Assembly: GCA_015057275.1 (NCBI GenBank)
Contig: SVEO01000007.1
Coordinates: forward strand, 1 to 64,000
Reading direction: 5' to 3'
DNA from: Lachnospiraceae bacterium
GTDB lineage: Bacteria > Bacillota > Clostridia > Lachnospirales > Lachnospiraceae
Length of the DNA: 64,000 nt
Numbering within the stretch: position 1 is the stretch's first letter; each line of letters starts with the position of its first letter. Positions 42,182-52,278 of this stretch are shown here, in pieces. Made by a program: the position numbers and the translations under genes. The notes beneath the pieces were generated by a model, which saw only the letters and a list, made by a program, of their open reading frames with translations, was not told the DNA's origin and made no database searches.

Positions 42182-43996
42182 TTATTCGTTATCCAGCTTC
42201 AATACACTCATGAACGCCTTCTGCGGTATTTCTACATTGCCGACCTGACGCATGCGCTTCTTACCTTCCTTCTGCTTCTCGAGCAGCTTTCTCTTACGCG
42301 TGATATCACCGCCATAACATTTTGCAAGTACGTCCTTACGCATTGCTTTTACAGTCTCACGGGCGATAATCTTGCTGCCGATAGCCGCCTGAATCGGTAC
42401 TTCAAAAAGCTGACGCGGAATCTCTTCCTTTAACTTTTCGCACATTTTTCTGCCGCGCTCGTAAGCGGTGCCGCCGTGCACGATGAACGATAAGGCATCG
42501 ACTTCCTCACGGTTAATCAAGATGTCCAACTTCACGAGATTTGCTTCCTCGTAGCCCTTCATCTCATAATCGAAAGATGCATAGCCGCGCGAGCGAGATT
42601 TCAGCGCATCAAAGAAATCGTAAATGATTTCATTGAGCGGAAGTTCGTATTTTAACAGGGCCCGGTCGCCCTCCATATAATCCATGCTGATGTAAACGCC
42701 GCGGCGCTGCTGACACAGTTCCATAATGGAACCGATAAATTCCTTTGTTACCATAATTTCCGCGCTTACCACCGGTTCTTCCATGTGGTCGATTTCCGAC
42801 GGGTCCGGCAAGTTAGACGGATTTGTCAGTTCAATCATGGTGCCATCCGTCTTATATACGTGATAAACTACGCCCGGTGCAGTCGTTACCAAATCAAGAT
42901 TGTATTCGCGCTCCAAACGCTCCTGGATGATTTCCAGATGCAAAAGGCCTAAAAATCCGCAGCGGAAACCAAATCCCAAGGCAATCGATGTTTCCGGCTC
43001 ATATTTTAAAGCGGCATCATTCAACTGCAGCTTTTCTAACGCATCTCTTAAATCCGGATATTTTGCACCGTCTGCAGGATAAAGTCCGCAATAAACCATC
43101 GAATTTACTTCCTTGTAGCCCGGCAGCGGCTCGTCGCATGGGCGATTGTCATCGGTAATCGTATCGCCGACCATCGTATCCTTCACATTTTTAATGCTGG
43201 CTGTTATGTAACCAACCATTCCCGCCGACAGCTCGTCACACGGAATAAACTGACCGGCCCCAAAATAGCCGACTTCCACAACATTTGCCTTCGCTCCGGT
43301 TGCCATCATACGAATCTGCGTGCCGACTTTAACCGTACCGTTTTTGATACGGCAAAAAACAATTACGCCCTTATATGAATCATAGATACTATCAAAAATC
43401 AAGGCTTGCAGCGGTGAGCTTGCATCGCCGGTCGGAGCAGGAATCTTCTCAACAATCTGTTCTAATACTTCTTCGATATTAATACCGTTTTTCGCAGAGA
43501 TTAATGGTGCGTCGTGCGCCTCAATTCCCACCACATCTTCAATTTCATCTTTTACACGATCCGGGTCAGCGCTCGGCAAATCAATTTTGTTGATAACCGG
43601 GAATACATCCAAATTGTGATCCATCGCCAGATATACATTTGCCAACGTTTGCGCTTCTACTCCCTGTGCCGCATCCACAACCAGCACTGCACCGTCACAC
43701 GCCGCCAGACTTCTGGAAACTTCATAATTAAAATCCACATGTCCCGGGGTGTCAATCAAGTTAAAAATATATTCTTCGCCGTCTTTTGCCTTATACACAG
43801 TTCTTACCGACTGTGCCTTAATCGTGATGCCGCGCTCACGTTCAAGCTCCATGTTATCCAGCACCTGCTCCTGCATCTCACGGCTTGTCAAAAGGCCGGT
43901 CTTCTCGATAATACGATCCGCCAGCGTGGATTTTCCGTGGTCGATATGCGCAATAATGCAAAAATTGCGAATCTTGCTCTGATCTAAATCAGCCAT
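42182..43996 (-). CDS. lepA: Elongation factor 4 (back-translocating GTPase)
   Basis: 604 residues. GTPase motifs: G1 AHIDHGKST, switch [15 protein letters not shown], and [10 protein letters not shown]-terminal LepA-specific domain with [31 protein letters not shown] and [20 protein letters not shown]. It associates with ribosomes and the membrane and is thought to act during ribosome assembly or stress. Followed by hemW. Confidence 0.96.
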   Translation of the reverse strand: MADLDQSKIRNFCIIAHIDHGKSTLADRIIEKTGLLTSREMQEQVLDNMELERERGITIKAQSVRTVYKAKDGEEYIFNLIDTPGHVDFNYEVSRSLAACDGAVLVVDAAQGVEAQTLANVYLAMDHNLDVFPVINKIDLPSADPDRVKDEIEDVVGIEAHDAPLISAKNGINIEEVLEQIVEKIPAPTGDASSPLQALIFDSIYDSYKGVIVFCRIKNGTVKVGTQIRMMATGAKANVVEVGYFGAGQFIPCDELSAGMVGYITASIKNVKDTMVGDTITDDNRPCDEPLPGYKEVNSMVYCGLYPADGAKYPDLRDALEKLQLNDAALKYEPETSIALGFGFRCGFLGLLHLEIIQERLEREYNLDLVTTAPGVVYHVYKTDGTMIELTNPSNLPDPSEIDHMEEPVVSAEIMVTKEFIGSIMELCQQRRGVYISMDYMEGDRALLKYELPLNEIIYDFFDALKSRSRGYASFDYEMKGYEEANLVKLDILINREEVDALSFIVHGGTAYERGRKMCEKLKEEIPRQLFEVPIQAAIGSKIIARETVKAMRKDVLAKCYGGDITRKRKLLEKQKEGKKRMRQVGNVEIPQKAFMSVLKLDNE

Positions 43997-44040
43997 TCTC
44001 TTTGTTCCTTTCTATGTCAAATCCGTGCCACACATAATCG

Positions 44041-44730
44041 CTACTCTGCACTCTGGGTCTGTTCGATTACAATTTGCTCAATTGCTGTGCGGTGGCTCGT
44101 TTTCAGCGCCGCATCCCCGCTCAGTGTCACGGTATAAATCGTCTCTTTTGTTTCTACAATCACGCAGCTGGTCGTCAAGGTTACTCCGCCAACGTTTGCA
44201 CTGTAATCGTAAATAATTGCGGAACATCCTGCAATCTCCGCCTGCTCGTAGCCACCCATCACAAAAGCTTCAAACACATCCTTGTAAGTCGTCTCGATGA
44301 GTTCCTTCGTATTAAATGCAAAGCTACCGTCATTTTCCTTCGCGTAGCAATTAACACTCTGCGACTGTACATAAACGTTCGCGCTCTCGGTCTGGCTCGC
44401 CGTCCACGCCTGCGGAAGCTTCATCTTAAGTATACCGTCATAACCGAGAACACTGACTGTTCCATCTGCAATTGTCACTGTACCGGCTACCACTTCATCC
44501 GTAGTGTTCTCACCGTCTGCAATCGTCGTTACCTGCTCGGTTGTGGTCTGCTTCGTCGTAGACTGCTCTGTTGTCGTTTGCTCCGTTGTCGATTGTTCTG
44601 TAGTTGTCTCTTCTTTTTTATTCGTTGTAGTTCCCTGTGCATCGTCCTTCTTGCTATCCTTGCAACCGGTAAGCATCAAGCTGAATAAAAGCACGCATGC
44701 ACAAGTAAATAAAAATATTCGTTTCCTCAT
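44041..44730 (-). CDS. Lipoprotein with Thr-rich linker, function unknown
   Basis: 229 residues. A signal peptide with lipobox LMLTGC (Cys near residue 22) is followed by a low-complexity linker made of TTTEQ/STTEQ repeats (about residues 35-70) and a compact C-terminal domain of some 140 residues with no family I recognise. The repeat DNA is correspondingly repetitive, so length may vary between strains. GGAGG lies 4 bp before the ATG. It sits upstream of lepA with a 44-bp gap, possibly in one transcript. The design, an anchored domain on a flexible stalk, fits a surface-exposed protein. Confidence 0.7.
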   Translation of the reverse strand: MRKRIFLFTCACVLLFSLMLTGCKDSKKDDAQGTTTNKKEETTTEQSTTEQTTTEQSTTKQTTTEQVTTIADGENTTDEVVAGTVTIADGTVSVLGYDGILKMKLPQAWTASQTESANVYVQSQSVNCYAKENDGSFAFNTKELIETTYKDVFEAFVMGGYEQAEIAGCSAIIYDYSANVGGVTLTTSCVIVETKETIYTVTLSGDAALKTSHRTAIEQIVIEQTQSAE

Positions 44731-44793
44731 ATATCCTCCATTCCACATGTGAATATTCTAAAGTAAATATTTTATCTGTTATCGGGAGATTTG

Positions 44794-45519
44794 TCAATCT
44801 TTAAACGCTACCGCCACATCCAGGGCCAACTCCATCATCTGCGTGAATGAATCCTGCCGTTCCCGTGCATCCAATGCTTCGCCCGTCAAGATATGGTCAG
44901 AAACCGTGCAGATGGACAGTGCCTGCTTTCCTAAGCGAGCTGCATTCATGTAAAGTGCCGCCGCTTCCATCTCGATGGCTAACACGCCCATCTTCCGCCA
45001 CTGCTCGGTGGCAGTGATGTCATCATTGTAAAATGTATCAGAAGAAAGGAAGTTGCCCACGTGATAGGAAAGACCTTTTCTCTGCGCTATTTGCACCGCT
45101 TCCGCAAGCATCGCATAATCCGCAACCGGCGCAAAGGTGCCCGGCAATTTATATTGTGAGGCGTAATTGGAATTGGTGCAGGCACCGATTCCGAGGATGA
45201 TATCACGCACTTTGACCTTCTCTTGAATCGCGCCCGCTGAGCCAATGCGCATAATACGTTCCACGCCGTAAGCTTCATACAATTCGTAACTGTAGATTCC
45301 CATCGACGGCATGCCCATACCACTCGCCATAACGGATACGCGTTCCCCTTTGTATGTGCCGGTGTAACCGCCGATACCGCGGACATTGTTCACAAGCTTT
45401 GCATTCTCCAAAAATGTCTCAGCAATCTTTTTCGCGCGCAGCGGGTCGCCCGGCATAAGAACGGTTTTCGCAAAATCCTCCGGTGTCGCGCTATTGTGTG
45501 GTGTCGGATATGATAACAT
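44794..45519 (-). CDS. deoD: Purine nucleoside phosphorylase, DeoD type
   Basis: 241 residues. Phosphate- and nucleoside-binding motifs: VLMPGDPLRAKKIAE, VMASGMGMPSMGIYSYEL, MRIGSAGAI, AIEMEAAALY and VSDHILTGE. It cleaves purine ribo- and deoxyribonucleosides in salvage. The ATG at 45519 with GGAG 10 bp upstream is preferred over an in-frame start six codons earlier. Own promoter overlapping the end of the upstream ytvI-like gene. Confidence 0.95.
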   Translation of the reverse strand: MLSYPTPHNSATPEDFAKTVLMPGDPLRAKKIAETFLENAKLVNNVRGIGGYTGTYKGERVSVMASGMGMPSMGIYSYELYEAYGVERIMRIGSAGAIQEKVKVRDIILGIGACTNSNYASQYKLPGTFAPVADYAMLAEAVQIAQRKGLSYHVGNFLSSDTFYNDDITATEQWRKMGVLAIEMEAAALYMNAARLGKQALSICTVSDHILTGEALDARERQDSFTQMMELALDVAVAFKD

Positions 45520-45555
45520 AGGCAAATCTCCTCTCATTCTTAATTGTATACGAAT

Positions 45556-45584
45556 ATTTTACCATATCTACTGCAAAATGTTAA
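45556..45584 (-). promoter_or_regulatory. deoD promoter
   Basis: TTAACA (45579-45584), 17 bp spacer, TAAAAT (45556-45561). The -35 overlaps the stop codon of the upstream gene. Confidence 0.65.
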
Positions 45585-46618
45585 TTTATTTTCTCATATT
45601 CTACCACTTCTTTTAATATGAGATATGCCACCGGTCCGATAATCACGCCGAGCAATCCGAACAAATAATATCCGATATAAATGCTAATCAGGCTCATAAT
45701 CGGCGAAATCCCGACGCCTTTTCCCATTAGCCGCGGTTCCAAAATTTCCCGCGCCAAATAGCAGGCGAGAAAAATCAAAATTAGTCCGATACTCAGCTTA
45801 AGGTCTTTCATAAGCAGTGCCACGAGTGTCCATGGGATGAGCACAACACCTACACCGATCAGTGGCATAGCGTCCAAAAGGCCGATGACGATTCCCAACA
45901 ACAGGGCGTACGGATTTTTCAACAGAAACAACCCCGTACCGCAAATCACCATCGTCACCAGCATAATTACCACCTGCGTTTTCAAAAAGGCAATTACCGC
46001 CACCTTCATTTTACCGAGCATCGCCCGACAGCGGTCGCCGTACGGCATTTTCGCAAGCAGATTGTCCATACTCCGCTCATCTGCTGTTGAGTAGAAAAAT
46101 GCGGAAACAACCATTGCCATCAAAAAGATACATATCTCGATAATCTTCATCAATGTCGGTACAGAATAAGACATCACGCCGGAAATTACGCTGCTCTTGG
46201 TCCCCTCCATCAATTGAGCCATATTATCGCAAAGCATCGGATAGATAGTGTCTCTTTTGATGGCTAACGAGTCTTCCACCCGGCAACACATATCCTCCAC
46301 TTCCTCGCTGATGAGTTCTCCGTAATAGCCCCACTGTGAGAGAAATCCTTTGATTTGCGTTGTCCCCTCACGAATCAGCATACATCCGAGCCATAGCACG
46401 CTTCCTAACAAAACAATGAGCAATATTGCTGCCACAAAGCCCTTTTTAATGCGAAATTTTTCATGAAACCAACGCACCAGCGGACGTAAAATACAACTGA
46501 TGGCAAAGCCCAAAATAAACGGCAGAAACAGCACAAATACATATTTAAACACAAAATAAATGGCAGCAACGGCAAAGCCAAGCTTTACGATTACTGCCAA
46601 ATCTTTTTTCATTTCCAT
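45581..46618 (-). CDS. AI-2E family membrane protein, sporulation YtvI-like
   Basis: 345 residues, seven to eight helices. AI-2E-family pattern: PFILGFAISCILRPLVRWF near the start, and the C-terminal YALLLGIVIGLLDAMPLIGVGVVLIPW and SIYIGYYLFGLLGVIIGPV. The length and the cytoplasmic/extracytoplasmic loop arrangement match YtvI proteins annotated in spore formers. Transport of AI-2 is not implied by the family name; the presence of luxS elsewhere in the window is probably coincidence. GGGGG lies 7 bp before the ATG. Confidence 0.8.
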   Translation of the reverse strand: MEMKKDLAVIVKLGFAVAAIYFVFKYVFVLFLPFILGFAISCILRPLVRWFHEKFRIKKGFVAAILLIVLLGSVLWLGCMLIREGTTQIKGFLSQWGYYGELISEEVEDMCCRVEDSLAIKRDTIYPMLCDNMAQLMEGTKSSVISGVMSYSVPTLMKIIEICIFLMAMVVSAFFYSTADERSMDNLLAKMPYGDRCRAMLGKMKVAVIAFLKTQVVIMLVTMVICGTGLFLLKNPYALLLGIVIGLLDAMPLIGVGVVLIPWTLVALLMKDLKLSIGLILIFLACYLAREILEPRLMGKGVGISPIMSLISIYIGYYLFGLLGVIIGPVAYLILKEVVEYEKIN

Positions 46619-46708
46619 CGCAACACCCCCTTATAAAAAGAGTGTTACCTATTGCAGAAAAAATATGCAACACATTGCCGCAAATCTGTTCCGATGCGAA
46701 CTGCTTTT

Positions 46709-47398
46709 CTACATCTTAAAGCGGTAGCCGACGCCCCAAATTGTCTCGATGTACTGTGGCTTCTGTGTGTTGAATTCAATCTTCTCGCGAATTTTTTTAA
46801 TATGCACGGTTACTGTGGCAATTTCTCCTATGGACTCCATATCCCACACTTTACGGAACAATTCTTCCTTAGAAAATACACGATTCGGATTCGCTGCCAA
46901 AAATGCCAACACATCAAATTCCTTAGAAGTGAAGATTTTTTCTTCCCCATTGACAAAAACTCTTCTAGCGGTTCTGTCTATTTTCAAACCACGGATTTCA
47001 ATCACATCGTTTTTTACTACTGTACTGCCAATCAGACGTTCATAACGCGACAGATGCGCCTTCACACGTGCTACCAACTCGCTCGGGCTGAACGGCTTCG
47101 TGATATAGTCATCCGCGCCGAGGCCGAGACCGCGAATTTTATCAATATCATCTTTCTTGGCGGAAACCATCAGAATCGGTGTGTTTTTCACCTCGCGAAT
47201 TTGCTTGCAAATCTCAAAGCCGTCAACTCCCGGCAACATCAAATCGAGAATAAACAGGTCGTACTCCTCCTGCAGAGCCCTCTCCAGACCAACGCTGCCA
47301 TTATTTTCTGTAACAACCTCAAAACCGGATAATTCTAAATAATCTTTCTCTAAATCTGCAATACTCTCTTCATCTTCAATAATCAAAATCTTGCTCAT
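46709..47398 (-). CDS. OmpR-family response regulator
   Basis: 229 residues. Receiver domain with acidic pocket IEDEESI, phosphoacceptor Asp in LFILDLMLPGVDG, and Lys in ITKPFSPSE. C-terminal winged helix with FTSKEFDVLAFLAANPNRVFS and the late VWGVGYRF motif. It is cotranscribed downstream of its sensor kinase (33-bp gap), the reverse of the more common order. Confidence 0.92.
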   Translation of the reverse strand: MSKILIIEDEESIADLEKDYLELSGFEVVTENNGSVGLERALQEEYDLFILDLMLPGVDGFEICKQIREVKNTPILMVSAKKDDIDKIRGLGLGADDYITKPFSPSELVARVKAHLSRYERLIGSTVVKNDVIEIRGLKIDRTARRVFVNGEEKIFTSKEFDVLAFLAANPNRVFSKEELFRKVWDMESIGEIATVTVHIKKIREKIEFNTQKPQYIETIWGVGYRFKM

Positions 47399-47431
47399 GT
47401 TTTATCTCCTTTACGTAACATATTATATCTC

Positions 47432-48511
47432 TTAATTTGACGTATTCGACGCCTTTTCTTCCATTAAAATCGGTTCATAATATTTACGGATAGAAAAATG
47501 AATCGTTGTACCAATGCCTTCCTTACTCGTCGCCCACACACGACCTCCATGCGCCTCAATGACCTTTTGCACAACCGATAATCCGATGCCGCTGCCTCCC
47601 TGCGATGAATTACGCGATGTATCCGTACGGTAGAAGCGGTCAAAAATATACGGCAAATCCTTAGCTGCAATGCCTTTGCCGGAATCCTCAAATTCTATGT
47701 GTATAAAGTCGCCCTCATCTAACAGACGAATGTTCATCCTGCCATTCTGCTTACCCATATACTTAATTGCGTTCGAGATAATGTTGCTAATCGCACGGCT
47801 AAATTGCTCCGGATCGGCAATCATGACCGTATCCTGCGGCAGTTCGTTCGTATATGAAACTTCAATATTCTTTGAATCAAGGTCCATGGTAATTTCATCG
47901 ACGCAATCTTCGAAATAGTGCGTCACGTTAACCTTTTGGAAGTTGAACGGAATGCGGTTTGTATCAAGCTGCGAATATACGGTCAACTCGCTGAGTAACT
48001 GATTCATCTCGTTCGTCTTCGTATAAATAATACGAATATACTTGTCTACCTTTTCCGGGGTGTCTGCAACCCCATCCATAATACCTTCCACATAACCGCG
48101 AATGGCTGTAATCGGGGTTTTCAAATCGTGTGAAATATTGCTAATTAATTCACGATTTTCTTCATCAAATTGGATTTTCTCCTCCGCTGTCTCCTTTAGT
48201 CGCAAGCGCATCTGTTCAAAGTCCTCAAATACTTCGCCGAACTCATCCTTCTGCTTGCGGGTAAGTTCAAAATCAAGATTCCCTTTCTCAATCATCTTTG
48301 CTGCTTTTTTTAACTTATTGAGCGGGGCAATCACGCTATAGTAAATCCATACCATCAGCAAACTGTCAACAGAAATAATAATGATGATAACGTTTTGTAT
48401 TACGTCTCGTAATTCTGTCGGTGCTGCAAAGCGAATCGCCAGCGCAAATGTAACAAACGGAAGCAATGCGATGATAGCGGTCGCTATTTTTATTTTCGTA
48501 CTTAACTTCAT
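47432..48511 (-). CDS. Sensor histidine kinase
   Basis: 359 residues. Two closely spaced helices (about 8-28 and 38-60) leave almost no extracytoplasmic loop, so sensing is probably intramembrane. HAMP domain follows (LNKLKKAAKMIEKGNLDFEL), then the HisKA H-box SHDLKTPITAIRGYVEG and ATPase motifs SNAIKYMGKQNG, DSGKGIAAKDLPYIFDRFYR and GGSGIGLSVV. The RBS GAGG lies in the 3' arm of a hairpin after metK. Signal unknown. Confidence 0.92.
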   Translation of the reverse strand: MKLSTKIKIATAIIALLPFVTFALAIRFAAPTELRDVIQNVIIIIISVDSLLMVWIYYSVIAPLNKLKKAAKMIEKGNLDFELTRKQKDEFGEVFEDFEQMRLRLKETAEEKIQFDEENRELISNISHDLKTPITAIRGYVEGIMDGVADTPEKVDKYIRIIYTKTNEMNQLLSELTVYSQLDTNRIPFNFQKVNVTHYFEDCVDEITMDLDSKNIEVSYTNELPQDTVMIADPEQFSRAISNIISNAIKYMGKQNGRMNIRLLDEGDFIHIEFEDSGKGIAAKDLPYIFDRFYRTDTSRNSSQGGSGIGLSVVQKVIEAHGGRVWATSKEGIGTTIHFSIRKYYEPILMEEKASNTSN

Positions 48512-48519
48512 AGAAAAAG

Positions 48520-48571
48520 ACCTCACTGGCACTCTTTTTATCTTCTAAATAAGAGTATATCACAGTGAGGT
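48520..48571 (-). terminator. Hairpin between metK and the kinase, containing the kinase RBS
   Basis: Outer arms CCTCACTG/CAGTGAGG (48521-48528, 48563-48570) and inner ACTCTT/AAGAGT, followed on the minus strand by CTTTTTC. The GAGG of the 3' arm is also the ribosome binding site of the kinase gene. It may end metK transcripts and occlude kinase translation in read-through RNA. Confidence 0.65.
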
Positions 48572-48599
48572 TCAAATGCCTAATAAACTTTCTGTAAAA

Positions 48600-49790
48600 T
48601 TATGCAAGATATTGCTTTAATGTGTCAACCTTGTCTAACTTTTCCCACGGAAGATCGATGTCAGTGCGTCCGAAATGACCATACGCGGATGTTTGTCCGT
48701 AAATCGGTCTTCTTAAATCGAGCATCTTGATAATGCCGGCGGGTCTTAAATCGAAATGCTTGCGAACAATGTCCACCAACTTCTCGTCACTAAGCTTGCC
48801 GGTGCCGAACGTATCGACCATAACAGAGGTCGGTCTTGCCACACCAATAGCGTAAGATAATTGGATCTCGCATTTGTCCGCGAGGCCTGCTGCTACAATG
48901 TTCTTTGCCACGTAACGAGCTGCATACGCCGCAGAACGGTCAACCTTCGTGCAGTCCTTTCCGGAGAATGCACCGCCGCCGTGTCTTGCATAGCCACCGT
49001 AGGTATCTACGATAATCTTTCTGCCTGTCAATCCGCTGTCGCCGTTCGGTCCGCCGATAACAAAGCGTCCGGTCGGATTGATAAAAAACTTTGTGTTTTC
49101 ATCCACCATATCCTGCGGAAGAACCGGTTCGAAAATATACTGCTTTACATCTGCGTGAATCTGCTCCTGGGTAACTTCCGGTGCGTGCTGTGTGGATAAC
49201 ACAACTGCGTCCAAACGAACCGGCTTGCCTGCCTCGTCGTACTCCACCGTTACCTGTGTCTTGCCGTCCGGGCGCAGGTAAGGCAATGTGCCGTTCTTAC
49301 GCACTTCGGTCAGCTTTCTGGAGAGCTTGTGTGCCAGTGCAATCGGATAAGGCATGTACTCTTCGGTCTCGTTGCTGGCATAACCGAACATCATCCCCTG
49401 GTCGCCGGCACCGATTGCCTCGATATCCTCATCACTCATTGTATTTTCTCTGGCTTCCAATGCCTTGTTGACACCCATCGCAATATCCGCAGACTGCTTA
49501 TCGAGCGCCACCATGACCGCACAACTGTTACCGTCAAAACCCTTTTCTGAGCTGTCGTAACCGATTTCCACAACGGTATCGCGCACAATCTTTTGATAGT
49601 CCACGTTTGCCTTTGTGGTAATCTCTCCCATAACCATCACAAAACCGGTGTTTGTACATGTCTCACATGCCACACGGCTCATCGGATCCTGTGCAAGCAG
49701 AGCATCTAAAATACGGTCAGAAACCGCATCGCATATTTTATCCGGATGTCCCTCAGTAACAGACTCGGATGTAAATAATTTCTTATCCAT
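48600..49790 (-). CDS. metK: S-adenosylmethionine synthetase
   Basis: 396 residues. Makes SAM from methionine and ATP. Motifs: [19 protein letters not shown], the hexapeptide-type [12 protein letters not shown], and the P-loop-like [22 protein letters not shown] at 49790 with GGAGG 5 bp upstream. 16 bp after murA, so murA-metK is one operon; no SAM-I riboswitch is present, unlike in Bacillus metK. Confidence 0.96.
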   Translation of the reverse strand: MDKKLFTSESVTEGHPDKICDAVSDRILDALLAQDPMSRVACETCTNTGFVMVMGEITTKANVDYQKIVRDTVVEIGYDSSEKGFDGNSCAVMVALDKQSADIAMGVNKALEARENTMSDEDIEAIGAGDQGMMFGYASNETEEYMPYPIALAHKLSRKLTEVRKNGTLPYLRPDGKTQVTVEYDEAGKPVRLDAVVLSTQHAPEVTQEQIHADVKQYIFEPVLPQDMVDENTKFFINPTGRFVIGGPNGDSGLTGRKIIVDTYGGYARHGGGAFSGKDCTKVDRSAAYAARYVAKNIVAAGLADKCEIQLSYAIGVARPTSVMVDTFGTGKLSDEKLVDIVRKHFDLRPAGIIKMLDLRRPIYGQTSAYGHFGRTDIDLPWEKLDKVDTLKQYLA

Positions 49791-49806
49791 TCGTACCTCC
49801 ACGTAC

Positions 49807-51099
49807 TTATACTACCTTGTATTTAAATTCAATGATTTCTCTCTCGTTTGTCACGACTGCAATGTTAGCTCCCAGTGCGCGTAATTTTTCATCAAAACGC
49901 TCGTATCCTCTTAAAATATACTTGATTCCATCAACAATCGTGTAGCCCTTGGCTGCAAGTCCGGCAATGACTAAAGCCGCGCCGGCACGTAAATCCGGTG
50001 CAGAAACTTCTGCGCCCTTGTACTCCGGTACACCGGTAATAATCGCCAGATTTCCTTCCACCTTTACGTCAGCACCCATGCGTGCAAGTTCATCTAAATA
50101 TTTAAATCTTGTTTCAAAAATGCTCTCAATGACAATGCTTGTACCGGAAGAAAGTCCAAGCGTCACGCCAATCTGTGGCTGCATATCGGTCGGAAAGCCC
50201 GGATACGGCAAGGTTTTAACATGTGTTGACTTAATCACATCGGATGCAATCACGTGCACCGCATCGTCATACTCCATGACCGTGCTGCCCATCTCGCGCA
50301 ATTTGGATGTAATCGCCTCTAAATGCTTCGGAATAACATTTCTTACTAAAACATTTCCGCGTGTAGCTGCTGCAGCAAACATAAACGTACCTGCTTCAAT
50401 CTGATCCGGAATAATCGAATATTCACAGCCATGCAGCTTCTCTACGCCACGGATACGAATCACGTCCGTACCTGCACCGCGAATGTTCGCACCCATGCGA
50501 TTTAACATGTTCGCCACATCAACGACATGTGGCTCTTTGGCTGCATTCTCAATAATCGTATATCCGTCAGCAAGCACCGCTGCCATCATAACATTGATTG
50601 AGGCACCTACGGATACAACGTCCATGTAAATATGCTGACCATACAAATGATCCGCATAGGTATAAACCATACCATTACTGATTTCCACATCTGCACCGAG
50701 TGCTCGAAAACCTTTGATGTGCTGGTCAATCGGACGGCTTCCGATGTCACAGCCACCCGGCAGTGCAACTTCTGCCTTACCGGCCTTACCTAAAAATGCT
50801 CCTAATAAATAGTAGGAAGCTCTCATTTTCTTAATATATTCATAATCTACACGATAAGAGTGAATCGTGCTCGCATTAATCTTCACGGTATGACGGTCAA
50901 TTCGCTCAACTTTAATGCCGGTATCCTGAATCGCCTGCAACAGTAAGTTCACGTCCTTAACGTCCGGCAAATTTTCAAGAAGCATCTCCTCGTCCGTCAT
51001 AACAGCGGCCGCAATAATCGCAAGGGCTGCGTTCTTCGCTCCGCCGATTTCAACTTCTCCTATTAAAGGTTTTCCTCCACTAATTATGTATTGTTCCAT
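49807..51099 (-). CDS. murA: UDP-N-acetylglucosamine 1-carboxyvinyltransferase
   Basis: 430 residues. First committed step of peptidoglycan synthesis: transfers enolpyruvate from PEP to UDP-GlcNAc. N-terminal [15 protein letters not shown] and the active-site loop [14 protein letters not shown] with the catalytic Cys retained, so fosfomycin sensitivity at this residue is expected. Later motifs [18 protein letters not shown] and [16 protein letters not shown] are normal for the clostridial form. ATG at 51099 with GGAGG 5 bp upstream; first gene of murA-metK. Confidence 0.95.
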   Translation of the reverse strand: MEQYIISGGKPLIGEVEIGGAKNAALAIIAAAVMTDEEMLLENLPDVKDVNLLLQAIQDTGIKVERIDRHTVKINASTIHSYRVDYEYIKKMRASYYLLGAFLGKAGKAEVALPGGCDIGSRPIDQHIKGFRALGADVEISNGMVYTYADHLYGQHIYMDVVSVGASINVMMAAVLADGYTIIENAAKEPHVVDVANMLNRMGANIRGAGTDVIRIRGVEKLHGCEYSIIPDQIEAGTFMFAAAATRGNVLVRNVIPKHLEAITSKLREMGSTVMEYDDAVHVIASDVIKSTHVKTLPYPGFPTDMQPQIGVTLGLSSGTSIVIESIFETRFKYLDELARMGADVKVEGNLAIITGVPEYKGAEVSAPDLRAGAALVIAGLAAKGYTIVDGIKYILRGYERFDEKLRALGANIAVVTNEREIIEFKYKVV

Positions 51100-51182
51100 A
51101 ATTCCCTCCAAGGCTCGGGCTTACTGCCCATAGTGCAAACTTTATTCTAAATCAATATGATATAAAAGTCATAGTTTATAAA

Positions 51183-51210
51183 ATTATAACACAATCTTCT
51201 CTTTTGTAAA
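51183..51210 (-). promoter_or_regulatory. Promoter of murA-metK
   Basis: TTTACA (51205-51210), 16 bp spacer, TATAAT (51183-51188). Confidence 0.7.
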
Positions 51211-51351
51211 ATGCTTTTTCGCAAAAAACAAAAGATTTTCGTTGCCAATCATCGGCTTATCTTATATACTATCCTTAATTGCTAATATCTATGACAAAAT
51301 TTTACTATAGGTATTGTTTATTATGTAAATTTGTCAGAAAGGACATTTTCT

Positions 51352-52236
51352 ATGTGGATTGCAGATCTTTGGAAGGACTATCAGGTGATTGACTGCTCAG
51401 GCGGCGAGAAACTGGAGTCCTGGCAGAAATATTTACTGATTCGTCCGGACCCACAGGTTATTTGGAATACACCGAAGACAGAAAAGGGTTGGAAAAAACC
51501 GAATGCACACTATTTCCGTAGCCAGAAAGGCGGCGGACAATGGACCTTTTACGACTTGCCGGAGCAGTGGTCGGTTGATTATACGCTTCCGTGCGAGCGC
51601 ACGCTGAGCTTCCAGTTGAAGCCGTTCAGTTTTAAGCACACCGGCTTATTCCCGGAGCAGGCAGCGAATTGGGACTGGTTTTCTGAGCTGATTGTGAAAG
51701 CTGACAGGCCGATTAAAGTTTTGAATTTATTTGCTTACACCGGAGGTGCAACGCTTGCCGCGGCAGCCGCAGGCGCGAGTGTGACACATGTAGACGCCTC
51801 CAAAGGTATGGTACAGTGGGCCAAAGAAAATGCACGCAGCTCCGGTCTTGCCGAAGCACCGATTCGTTGGATTGTCGATGATTGCGTGAAGTTTGTCGAG
51901 CGCGAAATTCGCCGCGGCAATCATTATGATGCGATTATTATGGACCCGCCGTCGTACGGTCGCGGCCCGAAAGGCGAGATTTGGAAAATCGAGGACTCCA
52001 TCTACTCTTTCGTCGCACTTTGCAGGCAGCTGCTCAGCGACAATCCGCTGTTTTTCCTCATTAATTCTTACACAACCGGACTTGCACCGAGCGTACTGAC
52101 TTATATGCTCTCAACCGAAATCGTCAAAGATTTTTCCGGCACCGTAAAGTCGGACGAGCTGGGCTTGCCGGTCAAACATACCGGACTGATTCTCCCGTGC
52201 GGGGCATCCGGCAGAGTCGAATTTAATAAATTATAA
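51352..52236 (+). CDS. Class I SAM-dependent methyltransferase, RlmI/RlmK-like
   Basis: 294 residues. The SAM-binding motif I is VLNLFAYTGGATLAAAAAGA, with acidic loop HVDASKGMV, and the catalytic-region motif IIMDPPSYGRG, which resembles 23S rRNA cytosine/guanine methyltransferases of the COG1092 group. The N-terminal PUA domain of RlmI is missing, and an unrelated 110-residue N-terminal part with many Trp residues takes its place. Target is probably RNA but unproven. ATG at 51352 with AAAGGA 8 bp upstream. Single plus-strand gene. Confidence 0.82.
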   Translation: MWIADLWKDYQVIDCSGGEKLESWQKYLLIRPDPQVIWNTPKTEKGWKKPNAHYFRSQKGGGQWTFYDLPEQWSVDYTLPCERTLSFQLKPFSFKHTGLFPEQAANWDWFSELIVKADRPIKVLNLFAYTGGATLAAAAAGASVTHVDASKGMVQWAKENARSSGLAEAPIRWIVDDCVKFVEREIRRGNHYDAIIMDPPSYGRGPKGEIWKIEDSIYSFVALCRQLLSDNPLFFLINSYTTGLAPSVLTYMLSTEIVKDFSGTVKSDELGLPVKHTGLILPCGASGRVEFNKL

Positions 52237-52241
52237 CAAAC

Positions 52242-52272
52242 AAGCCTGTGGTGTTCCCATCTCCACAGGCTT
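52242..52272 (+). terminator. Bidirectional terminator after the methyltransferase
   Basis: AAGCCTGTGG (52242-52251) pairs with CCACAGGCTT (52263-52272), followed by ATTT. Confidence 0.8.
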
Positions 52273-52278
52273 ATTTCA

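Noticed and set aside
44074-44688. Long plus-strand reading frame opposite the Thr-rich lipoprotein gene
   Set aside because: It arises from the biased codons of the repeat on the other strand and lacks an RBS and family similarity.
24995-45519. luxS and the AI-2E protein as a quorum-sensing module
   Set aside because: They are 20 kb apart, in different transcripts, and the AI-2E family name does not show AI-2 transport in YtvI-like proteins.
49790-49807. SAM riboswitch before metK
   Set aside because: metK follows murA by 16 bp and no SAM aptamer motif is present.
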